From Frigoriglobus tundricola (GTDB lineage Bacteria; Planctomycetota; Planctomycetia; Gemmatales; Gemmataceae), in contig NZ_CP053452.2 in the NCBI RefSeq assembly GCF_013128195.2, positions 868,001 to 932,000 on the forward strand: 64,000 nucleotides of DNA, written 5' to 3'. The first letter of the stretch is position 1. Each line of letters starts with the position of its first letter. Both the position numbers and the translations under genes were made by a program. The notes beneath the pieces were generated by a model that was not told where the DNA came from, made no database searches, and was given only the letters and a program-made list of their open reading frames with translations. Positions 33,548 through 42,530 of this stretch are shown piece by piece.

Positions 33548-35263
33548 TTACTTCTTGGCGGGCGTTTTCTGCCCGCGGAGCAGGACCAGGAGTTCGCTCA
33601 CCTGATCGTGCGCCTCCGCCGTCTGGCGAACCACCAGCACCTTGCGCCCCGGCAGGTACTCGACCCCGGCGTCGGCGCCCCAGGACTTCGGCTCAACAAC
33701 CGCTCGCAGCACCTTGACCAGCGCGTCGCCCTCCTTGTCGTCAGAGGCCAACTCGCTCACCGAGTAAACCCGCACAACGGCTTTCACTTTCGCCTGCGTA
33801 CCGCCCGTGCGATTCGGCTGGTTCGCAGAGGAGTTAGGTGTCGGAACGGGTTCCGGTTGGGCGGAATTGATCGGCTCCGGTTGGGGGAGTACGAGGGGCG
33901 GAAGCGGAGCCAGGGGTGGTTTCGGGGCGGGTTCGGGGCGGGGAGGCGCGATCGCCCCTTCACGGTTGGGGAGCGCGAGAGGCGGGAGCGTGACATCAGG
34001 CACCGGCGGAGCGGGCGGGCTCGTCACCGGAGGCTTCACGGCCGGCGGAGGGAGAGCACTATTCCCCCGCGGAGGTGTGGGCGGCGCAGGCGGTACAGGA
34101 GCGACCGGCGGCGTTGGAGGAGTCCGAGGTGTCCGCAGTTGCTCGGCTATACTACGTAAGCGCTCCTGTTCGATCACAAGATGAGCCTTCAGTTGCTCTT
34201 CTGCCATGCGTTTCGCATCGGCTTCTTTTGCGACGGCTTCGAGCTTGGCCAACCGGTCGTGGAGTTTGGCCAACTCTGCCAGCAGGATCTCTCGTTCCCG
34301 TTCCAGTTCGGCGATCCGTTCCTTATCCGCGTTCCGAGCGACCCGCGGTTGCTTTTCCGCTTTTGGCGCGGTCGGCTTCGGCGCTTCCGCCACCTTCCCG
34401 GGTTCCTGTGGCGTGGGGTCTGCGGTGCCGCCCTCCTCGGCCCGCCACCCGGCGACGGCAGTCACCGAGACGGCGCACCCGACCACCACGGCGGCGGCCA
34501 GGGCTTTGAACTTGGCCAGAAACATCGTCTTCATCGTCCCCTCCATCAGCGCGGCCACCGGGGCGGCGACCGCCGCCTCTCCGACTGCCACCAGTTTTCC
34601 AAATCGAATCGTCGGTTCGAGCAACTCACCTGCCACCGCGGCCGGCGCGACAATCGCGGCGAGCCCGGCGGCCGGGACCACGAGCCCGTACCGTGCCAGC
34701 CGCCGGGTGAGGAGCGCACGGGCTCGTGCGAGGCGGCTGGACAGCGTGCCCTCGGTCCACCCGAGCCGAACGGCCGCGTCGCGCCGGTGCAGCCCTTCCA
34801 GGTCGCACGCCACCACGGCCGCCCGGTACGCGTCCGGGAGCGCCGCGAGTTCCCGGTCAAGGGCTTCGCGCAGTTCGGCCGCGAGACCGTCGTCGGGTAA
34901 CTCCTCTCCGGTACGCAGCGCTGCGGCCCGTGCCTCACGCACGCGGCGGGCGGCGGTCACCCGCCGGGCACCGAGCGCCGTCCGGTACGCGACGCCGTAC
35001 AGCCAGTTGCCAAGGAGAGATTGAGGCTTGATCGTTTCCGCGCGGCGGGCCAGGACGAGGAACGTGGCCTGGAAGGCGTCTTCGGCGTCCTGGCGGTGGC
35101 GCAACACGCGCCGACACACGGCCAGCACCATCGGCCCGTGCCGGTGAACGAGCGCGGCGAACGCCGGCCCGTCCCGGTCGGCCACGAACCGATCGAGGAG
35201 GTCCGCATCGGAGGCGGCGGCGGTCGTAGCGACCAGTTGCCGCAGGCGAGCGAGGTCAGTCAT
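33548..35263 (-). CDS. Membrane-anchored ECF sigma factor with periplasmic C-terminal domain
   Basis: This 571-residue protein carries ECF sigma regions 2 and 4 at 1-190 (DAEDAFQATFLVLARRAETI; ALPDAYRAAVVACDLEGLHR; GWTEGTLSSRLARAR). Two hydrophobic stretches follow, one at about 195-212 (VVPAAGLAAIVAPAAVAGEL) and a main anchor at about 250-270 (ALAAAVVVGCAVSVTAVAGW). Next come a coiled coil of about 60 residues (ELEREREILLAELAKLHDRL and onward) and a Pro-rich spacer. A C-terminal domain reading SWGADAGVEYLPGRKVLVV resembles secretin-type short domains. Signals outside could thus act directly on a tethered sigma. It is tandem with the sigma gene at 32734. An internal ATG (34535) with GGAGGGG before it could also produce the anchor part alone. 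Confidence 0.88.
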   Translation of the reverse strand: MTDLARLRQLVATTAAASDADLLDRFVADRDGPAFAALVHRHGPMVLAVCRRVLRHRQDAEDAFQATFLVLARRAETIKPQSLLGNWLYGVAYRTALGARRVTAARRVREARAAALRTGEELPDDGLAAELREALDRELAALPDAYRAAVVACDLEGLHRRDAAVRLGWTEGTLSSRLARARALLTRRLARYGLVVPAAGLAAIVAPAAVAGELLEPTIRFGKLVAVGEAAVAAPVAALMEGTMKTMFLAKFKALAAAVVVGCAVSVTAVAGWRAEEGGTADPTPQEPGKVAEAPKPTAPKAEKQPRVARNADKERIAELEREREILLAELAKLHDRLAKLEAVAKEADAKRMAEEQLKAHLVIEQERLRSIAEQLRTPRTPPTPPVAPVPPAPPTPPRGNSALPPPAVKPPVTSPPAPPVPDVTLPPLALPNREGAIAPPRPEPAPKPPLAPLPPLVLPQPEPINSAQPEPVPTPNSSANQPNRTGGTQAKVKAVVRVYSVSELASDDKEGDALVKVLRAVVEPKSWGADAGVEYLPGRKVLVVRQTAEAHDQVSELLVLLRGQKTPAKK

Positions 35264-35348
35264 TCTGTGTTTCTCTCCCGGACGCAGTCTATTGTCAGCC
35301 GACGTCCCGGCGCGTCCGCGAGTTTTTCGCGCTTGAAATGGCTTTGCT

Positions 35349-35444
35349 CATGAACCCGGCGTTGCCCTGGGCTGACATCTGCCGGAAGCTCGGCACCCCA
35401 AATGGGGTGAGATTTCTCAGCCCAGGGCTGCGCCGGGGTTCATG
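35349..35444. repeat. Palindromic repeat, family 'ccctgggctga'
   Basis: Left arm 35349-35375 (catgaacccggcgttgccct and onward) and right arm 35417-35444 (tcagcccagggctgcgccgg and onward) are reverse complements with few mismatches, separated by 41 bases. This is a different sequence family from the bio/his repeats. Confidence 0.8.
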
Positions 35445-35655
35445 GGCACGCGGGCTTATGAAACGACGGAGGAGTGTTGTTGAAGGGCGTGCTGAGCTAG
35501 CGAGAAAGAGAAGTGATCAAATCAGCGCATTTGCTCGTTGACAGCAGTTTTCTCGCAGAGCATACTACATTTCTTCTTACCCGAGCGACCCCTCTCATCG
35601 AGCGCGGAACTGGGCGAGGAGCAGCGGTCCGGTCACTCTCTCACCGGCACACCGC

Positions 35656-35719
35656 AAAAACACGCCACCCGGGTTTGTGACAGCTCTCCCTCTGTCACAG
35701 ACACGGGTGGTGGTGTTTT
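35656..35719. repeat. Inverted repeat
   Basis: Arms 35656-35683 and 35692-35719 pair over about 24 of 28 bases (gtgacag with ctgtcac at the centre, ccaccc with gggtgg further out) around an 8-base loop. The outer ends are A-rich and T-rich, so on either strand it could act as a terminator-like hairpin. Confidence 0.7.
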
Positions 35720-36052
35720 GAAAACCCTCGGAGAACAAACCGTCAGTCTGAGCCGCCTCTCCCCTCGGCTCGTCCTGAACAGCCCGTCTCGTTTGGGTTG
35801 TTAGTAACAAAAGCACGCGCCGCGCCAAATCGTAAGTAACCCCGAATAAAAATCGCAAAACCTTACGTACCATGCATTTCCGGATACGGTATATTCCAGC
35901 CCTCCGACCGTCTTGGGTATCACCCGGACTCGACATTAGGCAATAACCTTTCTCCGTGCCCGGAATCGAGGCAGTACCGACTACCCTATGTAATGAAAAG
36001 TTGCTGGACCCACCGGGCGAAGGCCCAAACACCTGGATCGGGAGGACCGATA

Positions 36053-36322
36053 ATGGCCAAAGTTGTGTACTATTCCGGTGATGTGCAGGGCGTTGGGTTC
36101 CGTGCAACCACCGTATGGATCGCCCGTCTCCATCCCGACGTGCACGGATGGGTGAGGAACCTTGCTGACGGCCGCGTCGAGTTGCTCGCGCACGGAGTTG
36201 CCGACGCCATTGAGGCGTTTCTGGCCGACGTCCGCAAACAGATGGCCGAGCACATCGCGACCGAAGACGTGATGGAGCGCGATCTGGGTGAGCCGCTGAA
36301 CGGGTTCCGGATCGTCTCGTGA
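36053..36322 (+). CDS. acyP: Acylphosphatase
   Basis: This 89-residue protein has the two catalytic signatures: Arg in SGDVQGVGFRAT and Asn in GWVRNLADGRVELL. Acylphosphatases hydrolyse acyl phosphates such as acetyl phosphate and 1,3-bisphosphoglycerate in the cytoplasm. The length fits the family exactly. The start is ATG 36053 because GGAGG stands eight bases before it; an upstream frame of 20 codons is not family-like. It is convergent with the HAD gene, with only seven bases between stops. Confidence 0.93.
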   Translation: MAKVVYYSGDVQGVGFRATTVWIARLHPDVHGWVRNLADGRVELLAHGVADAIEAFLADVRKQMAEHIATEDVMERDLGEPLNGFRIVS

Positions 36323-36329
36323 CCGCAAT

Positions 36330-37019
36330 TCAGTTGACCGTGCCGGCACCACCGACCAGCGCCGCGATTTGCGCGACGGTCACCTCTTCCAGAGACGCCA
36401 CGACGAGATCCGCCCCCGCTGCCCGCAACTTCTCGGCCGAGTGGTGCCCCACGAACGTTACGGCGACGCACCCCATCGCGCCGGCTTTTGCCGCTTCCAC
36501 GCCCGCCACGGCGTCCTCGAAGACCACGCACCGCAGCGGGTCGGCTCCGAGCTTTGCGGCCGCAGTCAGAAACACTTCGGGGTCCGGCTTCCCGCGGCGG
36601 ACGTCGTCGCCCGACACCACGGCCGCGAAGTACCGCCGCGTGTCCGTCAGCCCGAGCAACAGCTCAAGGTTGCCCGGCGGGGCCGACGAACCGACCGCCT
36701 GCGAGTACCCCGCGGCCGCGAACTCGCTCAGGAGCCGACCCACGCCGGGGAGCAGTTGCGTGCCCTCTTCGCGGACCGAAGCGCGGTACAGGTCTTCCTT
36801 CCGCGCCCCGAGTTCCTGGCACCGCGGGTCGGCGGCGTCGGGGAAGAACAGTTTGCGGATGATCTCCGGGTTCCGCATCCCGAACGTTGCCGCGAAGTCG
36901 GCCCGCGTGAACGGGTGACCGATCTCGGCCGCGAACTTGGCCCACGCCCGGAAGTGCTGCTCGGCCGTATCGACCAGCGTGCCGTCCACGTCCCAAATGA
37001 TCGCGGGGTTGTGTGTCAT
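36330..37019 (-). CDS. HAD-superfamily phosphatase, beta-phosphoglucomutase-like
   Basis: This 229-residue protein has motif I IIWDVDGTLVDTAEQHFRAW, a helical cap (RADFAATFGMRNPEIIRKLF), motif II VGSSAPPGN, the Lys motif RRGKPDPEVFLTAAAKLGAD and motif III CVVFEDAVAGVEAAKAGAM. The second Asp after the nucleophile and the FEDA-AG-AK pattern are typical of phosphoglucomutase/phosphatase-type HADs. Substrates of these enzymes vary widely and cannot be read here. The start is ATG 37019. Confidence 0.88.
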   Translation of the reverse strand: MTHNPAIIWDVDGTLVDTAEQHFRAWAKFAAEIGHPFTRADFAATFGMRNPEIIRKLFFPDAADPRCQELGARKEDLYRASVREEGTQLLPGVGRLLSEFAAAGYSQAVGSSAPPGNLELLLGLTDTRRYFAAVVSGDDVRRGKPDPEVFLTAAAKLGADPLRCVVFEDAVAGVEAAKAGAMGCVAVTFVGHHSAEKLRAAGADLVVASLEEVTVAQIAALVGGAGTVN

Positions 37020-37103
37020 GGTGTTGTTGTACGGAAGGAGGACGGGCCGCCCGTTTGATATGATGCCAGTAGCACTCCCCCCATCCCCGACGAGGGCACT
37101 TCC

Positions 37104-38003
37104 GTGCTTCGGCACTACTTCGCGGCCTACCCGGCAATCGTTATCGCGCTCGCCGTCGTCACCCTGGCACCGGCCATGAACGAACCCGCTGGACTCGCAC
37201 TCCACCTGCGTTCCCGCACCGCGGCGCCGGGGAAGGAGCCCGTCGCACCGACGGAACGCAAGGTCGATTGGGACCCCAAGAAGACGGCGATCATCGTGTG
37301 TGACATGTGGGACCACCACTGGTGCAAGTCGGCCGAGGCCCGCGTCGGTGAACTGGCCGGCCCGATGAACGACATGCTCAAGACCGCCCGCGCGCGGGGC
37401 GTGTTCGTGATTCACGCCCCGAGTACCTGCACCGCGTTCTACAAGGACACGCCCCAACGGGAGCGCGCCCGGACCGCACCGGCCGCGAAGACGCCGGTTC
37501 CACTGGCCACCTCCGAGCGCTGGGGCACGGCCTGGAACTGGCCCGACGGGAAGCGCGAGGGCGTGTTGCCCGTCGATGACTCCGACATGGGCTGCGATTG
37601 CAAGGTGAAGTGCGAGATCCGCTCGCCGTGGACGCGCCAGACCGCGGCCATCGAGATCGCCGAGGGCGACGCCGTCACCGACGACGGGCAGGAAACCTGG
37701 AACCTGCTCACCGCGCGCGGCACCGAGAACGTGATCCTGTGCGGCGTGCACCTGAACATGTGCGTGCTGGGTCGGCCCTTCGCGATCCGGCAGATGGTGA
37801 AGCTCGGGAAGAACGTGGCACTCGTCCGCGACATGACCGATACGATGTACAACCCGGACCACCCGCCGGGCGTCAGCCACTTCGAGGGCACCGACCGCGT
37901 CGTCGCGCACGTCGAACGGTACTGGTGCCCGAGCTTTACGAGCAGCGACATCACGGGCCAGCCCGCGTTTCACTTTAAGGCCGATCCGCGAGCGAAGAAG
38001 TGA
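37104..38003 (+). CDS. Exported isochorismatase-family cysteine hydrolase
   Basis: This 299-residue protein opens with an N-terminal signal-like hydrophobic segment (AIVIALAVVTLAPA). Its core has the family Asp in AIIVCDMWDHHWC, a cis-peptide region, and the catalytic Cys in VILCGVHLNMCVLGRPF, which follows the usual pattern of G-x-x-x-x-x-C. An insertion with several cysteines (DMGCDCKVKCEI) in the middle is unusual. The family hydrolyses amides or vinyl ethers; the substrate is unknown. The start is GTG 37104 with GAGGG before it. It is divergent from the HAD gene over 84 bases. Confidence 0.8.
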   Translation: MLRHYFAAYPAIVIALAVVTLAPAMNEPAGLALHLRSRTAAPGKEPVAPTERKVDWDPKKTAIIVCDMWDHHWCKSAEARVGELAGPMNDMLKTARARGVFVIHAPSTCTAFYKDTPQRERARTAPAAKTPVPLATSERWGTAWNWPDGKREGVLPVDDSDMGCDCKVKCEIRSPWTRQTAAIEIAEGDAVTDDGQETWNLLTARGTENVILCGVHLNMCVLGRPFAIRQMVKLGKNVALVRDMTDTMYNPDHPPGVSHFEGTDRVVAHVERYWCPSFTSSDITGQPAFHFKADPRAKK

Positions 38004-38037
38004 GGGTGTTGCGCGGAACGAGTGTCCCGAGAGGAGG

Positions 38038-38058
38038 CGACTCGCTCCGCGAGTCGCA
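38038..38058. repeat. Short G/C hairpin repeat
   Basis: Stem gcgactcgc, loop tcc, stem gcgagtcgc, perfect over 9 bp. It is the same stem as 16489-16509 with a one-base loop difference and is followed by further related half-sites to about 38160. It lies in the convergent gap after the hydrolase gene and may help terminate transcription. Confidence 0.7.
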
Positions 38059-38164
38059 CGCTGGGCGGTGAGGAGTCGGAGCGGGCGTTGCCGCTCCCGA
38101 GACTCGCTCACCTGCCGTTTGGAGTCGGTGGCTGGTGTCACCGACTTTCAAGCCGACAGAAAGG

Positions 38165-38698
38165 TCACGCGAGCAGTTTCGCGAACGCCCGGCGCACGCC
38201 GGCGTGGCCCTCGTACTGGTCCAGCCAATCGGCGTGGGCATCGATCTCCAGGCGCAACCCGCTCTCCCCGCGGTCCCCGGCCCGCGCCAGGTATTCCGCA
38301 ACGGGAATGTAGTACGCCACCTGTTCGTCCCCGTCGTCCACCAGGAACGCCAGCACCCCGCCCGCCGCAACCAGCGGCGTCGTCTCTTCGCGCTTGATGT
38401 CCAGCTCCGACTTACACGCGGACACTTTTACCGGCACGAACAGGGTGTGCGGCCGGTTGGCCGCAACCAGGTTCACGCCCTTGTTCACCACCGACAGGTA
38501 GGCCCGCAGGCCGTTCACGATCAGGGCGCTGGCGACCGCACCGCCGTGCCCCTCCATGTCGAGAATCATTCCGGTGTCGACGGCCCGACGCACCGGCTCG
38601 ATCACTTCGATTGGCTCGATCAGCTCCGGCAGTTCCGGGATTGGGACTTCGTCCTCGTCATCTTCAATGCGCAGCTTCTTGCTTTTCGTCTTCGGCAT
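38165..38698 (-). CDS. Hypothetical acidic protein
   Basis: This is a 177-residue protein of unrecognised family. A basic start (PKTKSKKLRI) leads into a Glu/Pro-rich segment (DEVPIPELPELIEPIEVIEP) and then a compact alpha/beta domain with GHGGAVASALIVNGLRAYLS, LVAAGGVLAFLVDDGDEQVA and a C-terminal helix. No signal peptide or membrane segment is seen. ATG 38698 was preferred over GTG 38704 because GAGG stands ten bases before it. The function is unknown. Confidence 0.65.
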   Translation of the reverse strand: MPKTKSKKLRIEDDEDEVPIPELPELIEPIEVIEPVRRAVDTGMILDMEGHGGAVASALIVNGLRAYLSVVNKGVNLVAANRPHTLFVPVKVSACKSELDIKREETTPLVAAGGVLAFLVDDGDEQVAYYIPVAEYLARAGDRGESGLRLEIDAHADWLDQYEGHAGVRRAFAKLLA

Positions 38699-39465
38699 GT
38701 TCACCTAACCTCGTTCGGAAAAAAGTAACATAAAGGATGGCCCCAACTAATCCAGGCGACTTTGTCTGGATTTTCGGCAACCGCCGCTCAGGAATTGAGC
38801 CGCTCCCCGAGTTCCGGGACCGGCTCGCAGCATCTTCCGTTCGGGCCAGTCGTTACGCCGCGCGGCGTGCGACCGCCCCAACCCGGTCCCGACGGACCGA
38901 CGCGCGTTTGGCCGGCCGTGCCGTGATTAACTGATAGGCAACACCGATCGCGAACAGCGCGACGTGAGTGAGGCGGGCCGGACTCATCCCGGGATCAGCC
39001 GGCCCGATTCAAACGGGAAACCGACTGTAAATCGCGAAAGAAAACAAGAGTGAATGGCTAAATATTGCAACCAAATTGCACATTTGGCCCTCTGATACCT
39101 AATGAGTTTTGTGGCGTGGGACAAGGCGTTGTTTTGCGCCCCCACCGGCGCGTCGAGAAGACCGGGGGGCCTCTGTAGGGTGGGACGAGGCTCGGCGCTG
39201 TCCCACCCGTGCGCACAGGAGAGAGTGGGATGGCGCAAAGCCTCGTCCCGCCCTACCAAATTACGAAAACCATCCACGACGAGCGGCTGGAAAGGAAAGA
39301 AGTTCGCTCAACAAAAATGCGATTCTAGAGACATCAACCAATCCGGCCCAAACGCGCGCGGATCGATTGGGCGAAATGAGGGGAGATGTTGGGTTCGGGC
39401 TGTTCCCGCCGCCGGCGTTTACGGCGGGACTTCAGTCGTTCTTTTCAATCCGTGATTTGGAACTC
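38699..39465. other. 767-base gap
   Basis: I see no convincing gene. Short frames here lack family features and a normal codon bias. The stretch holds the palindromic repeat at 39175-39256 and an AT-richer patch around 39030-39110. Confidence 0.4.
39175..39256. repeat. Palindromic repeat, family 'gtgggacgaggc'
   Basis: Left arm 39175-39207 (gtagggtgggacgaggctcg and onward) and right arm 39224-39256 (ending gcctcgtcccgccctac) pair over about 27 of 33 bases around a 16-base loop. It is yet another repeat family in this window. Confidence 0.8.
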
Positions 39466-39609
39466 TTACCCGACCGCTCGGTCATCCTTACCAAGTGCGG
39501 CCCAGAAGTCAGACAGATCGTGCGTGTTGGTGTCGCGATCCGGGACGTGGGGGCAACCATCATCCGCCAGCCGGTACAGATCGGTGCGGTCGAGGTAATC
39601 GCTCTGCAT
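39466..39609 (-). CDS. Possible small acidic protein
   Basis: This 47-residue frame starts at ATG 39609 with GGAGACC eight bases before it and reads SDYLDRTDLYRLADDGCPHV, then DRDTNTHDLSDFWAALG. The strong acidic bias, proper start and codon use suggest a real small protein rather than chance. There is no recognised family, signal or membrane segment. It is upstream of cysI's 3' end on the same strand sense, but separated by 338 bases with no other gene. Confidence 0.4.
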   Translation of the reverse strand: MQSDYLDRTDLYRLADDGCPHVPDRDTNTHDLSDFWAALGKDDRAVG

Positions 39610-39947
39610 CTTTCGGTCTCCGGGAGGTTCGTTCCCCGGGCAGCGTGTCCTTGCGTGCCCGGCGGGCGAAGGAGTTCGCAACCGGCGTGCCGCAATGTCA
39701 GTGAATCGCAAATGCGGAAATTCGCGCCGCTCACCAACCGATTGGATCGCACAAGACAACCCGATCGCGTCTCCCGGCGCCGTCGGCGCGGTTTGCGCCA
39801 CGTGCCCAACGTCACCCGGCCGATGGCAAGCGGATGGGCGGAACAGGCGAGGAGGAACCGGGTCGATGCGATGTCCGCCGACGAATTGTTGAAGTGCCGG
39901 GCAGACGAGAGGCGCTCTCGCCCACACGGGCGAGAGCGCAACTGCGA
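39610..39947. other. 338-base gap before cysI 3' end
   Basis: No gene was recognised. A small dyad with gcgctctcgcccacacgggc at about 39909-39928 could form a hairpin just past the cysI stop codon and serve as its terminator. Confidence 0.4.
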
Positions 39948-41657
39948 TCACGGCGCGCCGACCAGCTCTTTGAGCTTCGTCAGTCCCACCCGCGTGCAGT
40001 AGTCGCCGAAGAGTTCGGCGTTCGCGCGCTCCGCCGCGAACGCCGAAAACACTTTCGCCAGCTTCGGCACGATCTGGTCGATGGGAACGCTGTCCTGCAC
40101 CTCGGTGTTGAGGCGCCGACCGTAGCTATCGCCGCCGATGTACAGCGTGTACTTGGTGCCCCCGCGGCCGACGATCCCGACCTCGCTCTGGTACGGCCGG
40201 GCGCAGCCGTTCGGGCAGCCGGTCATCCGCACGCTGATCGGCTCGCTCCCCAGACCGAGGTCCGTCAGCACGGTTTCGAGCTGATCGACCACGCCCGGCA
40301 GCGCGCGCTCGCTTTCGGTCAGCGCCAGCGGGCACGTCGGCACTGCCGGGCACGCCATGCTCCAGCGCTGCACCTGGGAGAGGGTTTCGGGCCGCGGGAT
40401 GCCGTGGTCGTTCAGCAGCGTGTCGACGCCCGCACGGTCGTCCATCGTGAGCCCGCACAGCATGATGTCCTGCTGCGCGGTGACCCGCACCTCCGGCTTG
40501 TATTTGGCGATGATGGCGCGGAGCCCGCTCCGCAGCCGGAGCGCACCGTCGTCTTTGATCCGGCCGTTCTCGACGGACAGGCCGAGGAAGTATTTGCCCG
40601 CCCCCATGCTCTGCCAGCCGTGGTGCAGGTCGAGCCCGGTGATCGGGGCGTCCTTCGGCGCGCGGCGCGGGCCGGTGAAGTAGTCGCGGTAGAACACGTC
40701 GCGGAACTTCTCGACGCCCCAGTCGTTCATCACGTACTTCAGCCGCGCCCGCTTGCGGTTGGTGCGGTCGCCGTGGTCGCGGAACAGCTTGATCACGCCC
40801 TCCGCCCCGGCGAGCACTTCGTCCGGCGTGATGAACCCGACCGGTTGCGCCGTCAGCGGGTAGGTGTCGGGGTTGGAGTTCGTCTGCCCCTGTCCGCCGC
40901 CGGCGTAGAGGTTGTAGCCGACCAACTGCCCGCCTTCGGTGACCGCGAGGAACCCGAGGCACTGCGCGAGCACGTCGGTGCAGTTGTCGTGCGGCAGCGA
41001 GAACGCCACCTTGAACTTCCGCGGCAGGTACGTCTTGCCGTAGATCGGCTCCTCCGCGCCGGCGTCGTCCCCGAACCGGGCTGGCTCGCCGTTCAGCCAG
41101 ATCTCGTGGTACGTCTGCTTGCCGGCCCTCGGGGTGAGGTGCGCCGCGACCGCTTCGCAGTCGCGCAGCATGCGCGCGCGGACCGGGTCCGGCAGCGGCG
41201 CCGGGCACGCCATCACGTTGCGGTTCACGTCGCCGCAGCCGCCGAGCGTGGTGACGAGGCTCGCGTTGATCGCGGCCATCGTCGCCTTCAGGTCGCCCTT
41301 CAGGACGCCGTGGTACTGGATGCTCTGCCGCGTCGTGAGGCGGAGCGTGCCGTTCGCGTACTGCCCGGCGATGTCGTCGAGCGCGAGCCACTGGTCCGCG
41401 GTCAGCTTCCCGCCCGGCATCTTCAACCGGATCATGAACATGTACGCCTTACCGACGCCGGCCTTCGCACGGTTCTTGCGGGCGTCACGGTCCTCTTGCT
41501 CGTAACTGCCGTGGAACTTGATGAGGCTCTTGTTGGCGTCGCTGAGGTGGTCGAGCGCCGGGTCGGCGAGTTCTTCGGGGAGCGTGCCACGCAGGTAGCG
41601 GCTCTCGGTCTTGTGCGTTTCGACCGGGGAGAGTTTGGGAGCGTTCGCGTCAGACAT
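39948..41657 (-). CDS. cysI: Sulfite reductase hemoprotein subunit
   Basis: This 569-residue enzyme reduces sulfite to sulfide in assimilation, using siroheme and a 4Fe-4S cluster. Cluster cysteines are in CPAVPTCPLA and GCPNGCARPY. The siroheme-contacting Arg/Lys-rich stretches TTRQSIQYHG and GGCGDVNRNVMACP are present, and both ferredoxin-like half domains are intact. Length equals E. coli CysI. No flavoprotein CysJ or cysH is adjacent, so the electron donor may be ferredoxin or encoded elsewhere. The start is ATG 41657, divergent from the gene at 41982. Confidence 0.95.
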   Translation of the reverse strand: MSDANAPKLSPVETHKTESRYLRGTLPEELADPALDHLSDANKSLIKFHGSYEQEDRDARKNRAKAGVGKAYMFMIRLKMPGGKLTADQWLALDDIAGQYANGTLRLTTRQSIQYHGVLKGDLKATMAAINASLVTTLGGCGDVNRNVMACPAPLPDPVRARMLRDCEAVAAHLTPRAGKQTYHEIWLNGEPARFGDDAGAEEPIYGKTYLPRKFKVAFSLPHDNCTDVLAQCLGFLAVTEGGQLVGYNLYAGGGQGQTNSNPDTYPLTAQPVGFITPDEVLAGAEGVIKLFRDHGDRTNRKRARLKYVMNDWGVEKFRDVFYRDYFTGPRRAPKDAPITGLDLHHGWQSMGAGKYFLGLSVENGRIKDDGALRLRSGLRAIIAKYKPEVRVTAQQDIMLCGLTMDDRAGVDTLLNDHGIPRPETLSQVQRWSMACPAVPTCPLALTESERALPGVVDQLETVLTDLGLGSEPISVRMTGCPNGCARPYQSEVGIVGRGGTKYTLYIGGDSYGRRLNTEVQDSVPIDQIVPKLAKVFSAFAAERANAELFGDYCTRVGLTKLKELVGAP

Positions 41658-41981
41658 CGGAAATCCGTGTGAGGGAGACTCGCGCAGTATTCGTTCGGGA
41701 TTTCAATCCCTGCCTTTTGTTTTATCTCTCATCGGCCGTTTCGGAAGGGCACTTCTCCCGCAACAATCATTCACGAAGTAACGAATCAGCGGATTTCGAA
41801 AATCACCTCATTTCAACGCTCATCTGGGCGGGCTTGAGAAGCTGGGCAAGCGGTTCCGGCTACCGCGCCCACATGTTCCCCCAATTACCGCGCCGGTCCG
41901 AACCCGCTGAAGCGCCCGGGCGCGGCGGGACGATGGGGGTTGTGCTGCACGAGACTCCATACCTGTCGGGGATCGCTCGCC
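41658..41981. other. Divergent gap between cysI and the next gene
   Basis: No gene is seen in 324 bases. An AT-rich patch near 41699-41800 is where the cysI promoter could lie. No clear operator was identified. Confidence 0.4.
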
Positions 41982-42530
41982 GTGACCATTCAGGCTGTTC
42001 CCTCTCCGAAACCGAACGGACCGCTGGCCCTGGCTTTTCTCGCTGTGCTGCAAGATTCGACCGGCTGGCTCGGCGGGTACCTGGTGACCAACGGCTGGGG
42101 CCGCCCGCTCGAATTTCGGCTCACCACCGCGGTTCAGCCCAACCGCGTGCAATCCGTTCTTTACGGCCCCACGCTTGTGGAGTACCTCCACGCCGATGTG
42201 ATCGGCAAAACCCTTGTCGAGAAGACCGCCACAAAACCCGATCTAATCGTTACCGACGGGCCGCCCGCGCTGGCGCTCCGGGCACGAATCGAAGTTCCGG
42301 TGGTCGCCCTCGCCCCGCCGACCGGCACACTGGCGGAGACGGTGCCGTTCAGCCACGCGCGGTCGTCCGCGGGGCTGCTCCTGCCCGCGCGGTTCGCCGC
42401 CGACCGCGACGCCGTACTGGAACTGCTCGAGCGCGTGGACCCGGCCGTCGATCTGGCGGAGCCGTTCGCCCGCATCCGTGAGGCGGTCGGCGAAGCCCGC
42501 AAGATGGGAGTGACCAAAAGTGCGGCTTGA
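41982..42530 (+). CDS. Hypothetical protein upstream of SNF2 helicase
   Basis: This 182-residue alpha/beta protein of unrecognised family starts with LALAFLAVLQDSTGWLGGYL, then PLEFRLTTAVQPNRVQSVLY and GPTLVEYLHADVIGKTLVEK. It ends with a helix (VDLAEPFARIREAVGEARKM). It has no signal peptide. The start is taken at GTG 41982. Its stop overlaps the helicase GTG by 11 bases, so the two genes are almost certainly one transcript and may work together, for example as a companion of the helicase. That is inference from overlap only. Confidence 0.7.
   Translation: MTIQAVPSPKPNGPLALAFLAVLQDSTGWLGGYLVTNGWGRPLEFRLTTAVQPNRVQSVLYGPTLVEYLHADVIGKTLVEKTATKPDLIVTDGPPALALRARIEVPVVALAPPTGTLAETVPFSHARSSAGLLLPARFAADRDAVLELLERVDPAVDLAEPFARIREAVGEARKMGVTKSAA

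Larger units (their letters stand above)
35264..36052. other. 789-base gap with palindromes
   Basis: No gene is seen. The stretch includes the sigma-gene promoter, two palindromic repeats (35349-35444 and 35656-35719), and an AT-richer segment with TATATT at 35890-35895 that could serve as a -10 box for the acylphosphatase gene. Confidence 0.45.

Noticed and set aside
35595-36107. 170-codon minus-strand frame in the 35-36 kb gap
   Set aside because: Overlaps inverted repeats and the acylphosphatase start, has poor codon bias and no family features.
39834-41672. Long open frame opposite cysI
   Set aside because: Shadow of the sulfite reductase gene caused by third-position G/C bias; Arg/Val-rich with no family features.
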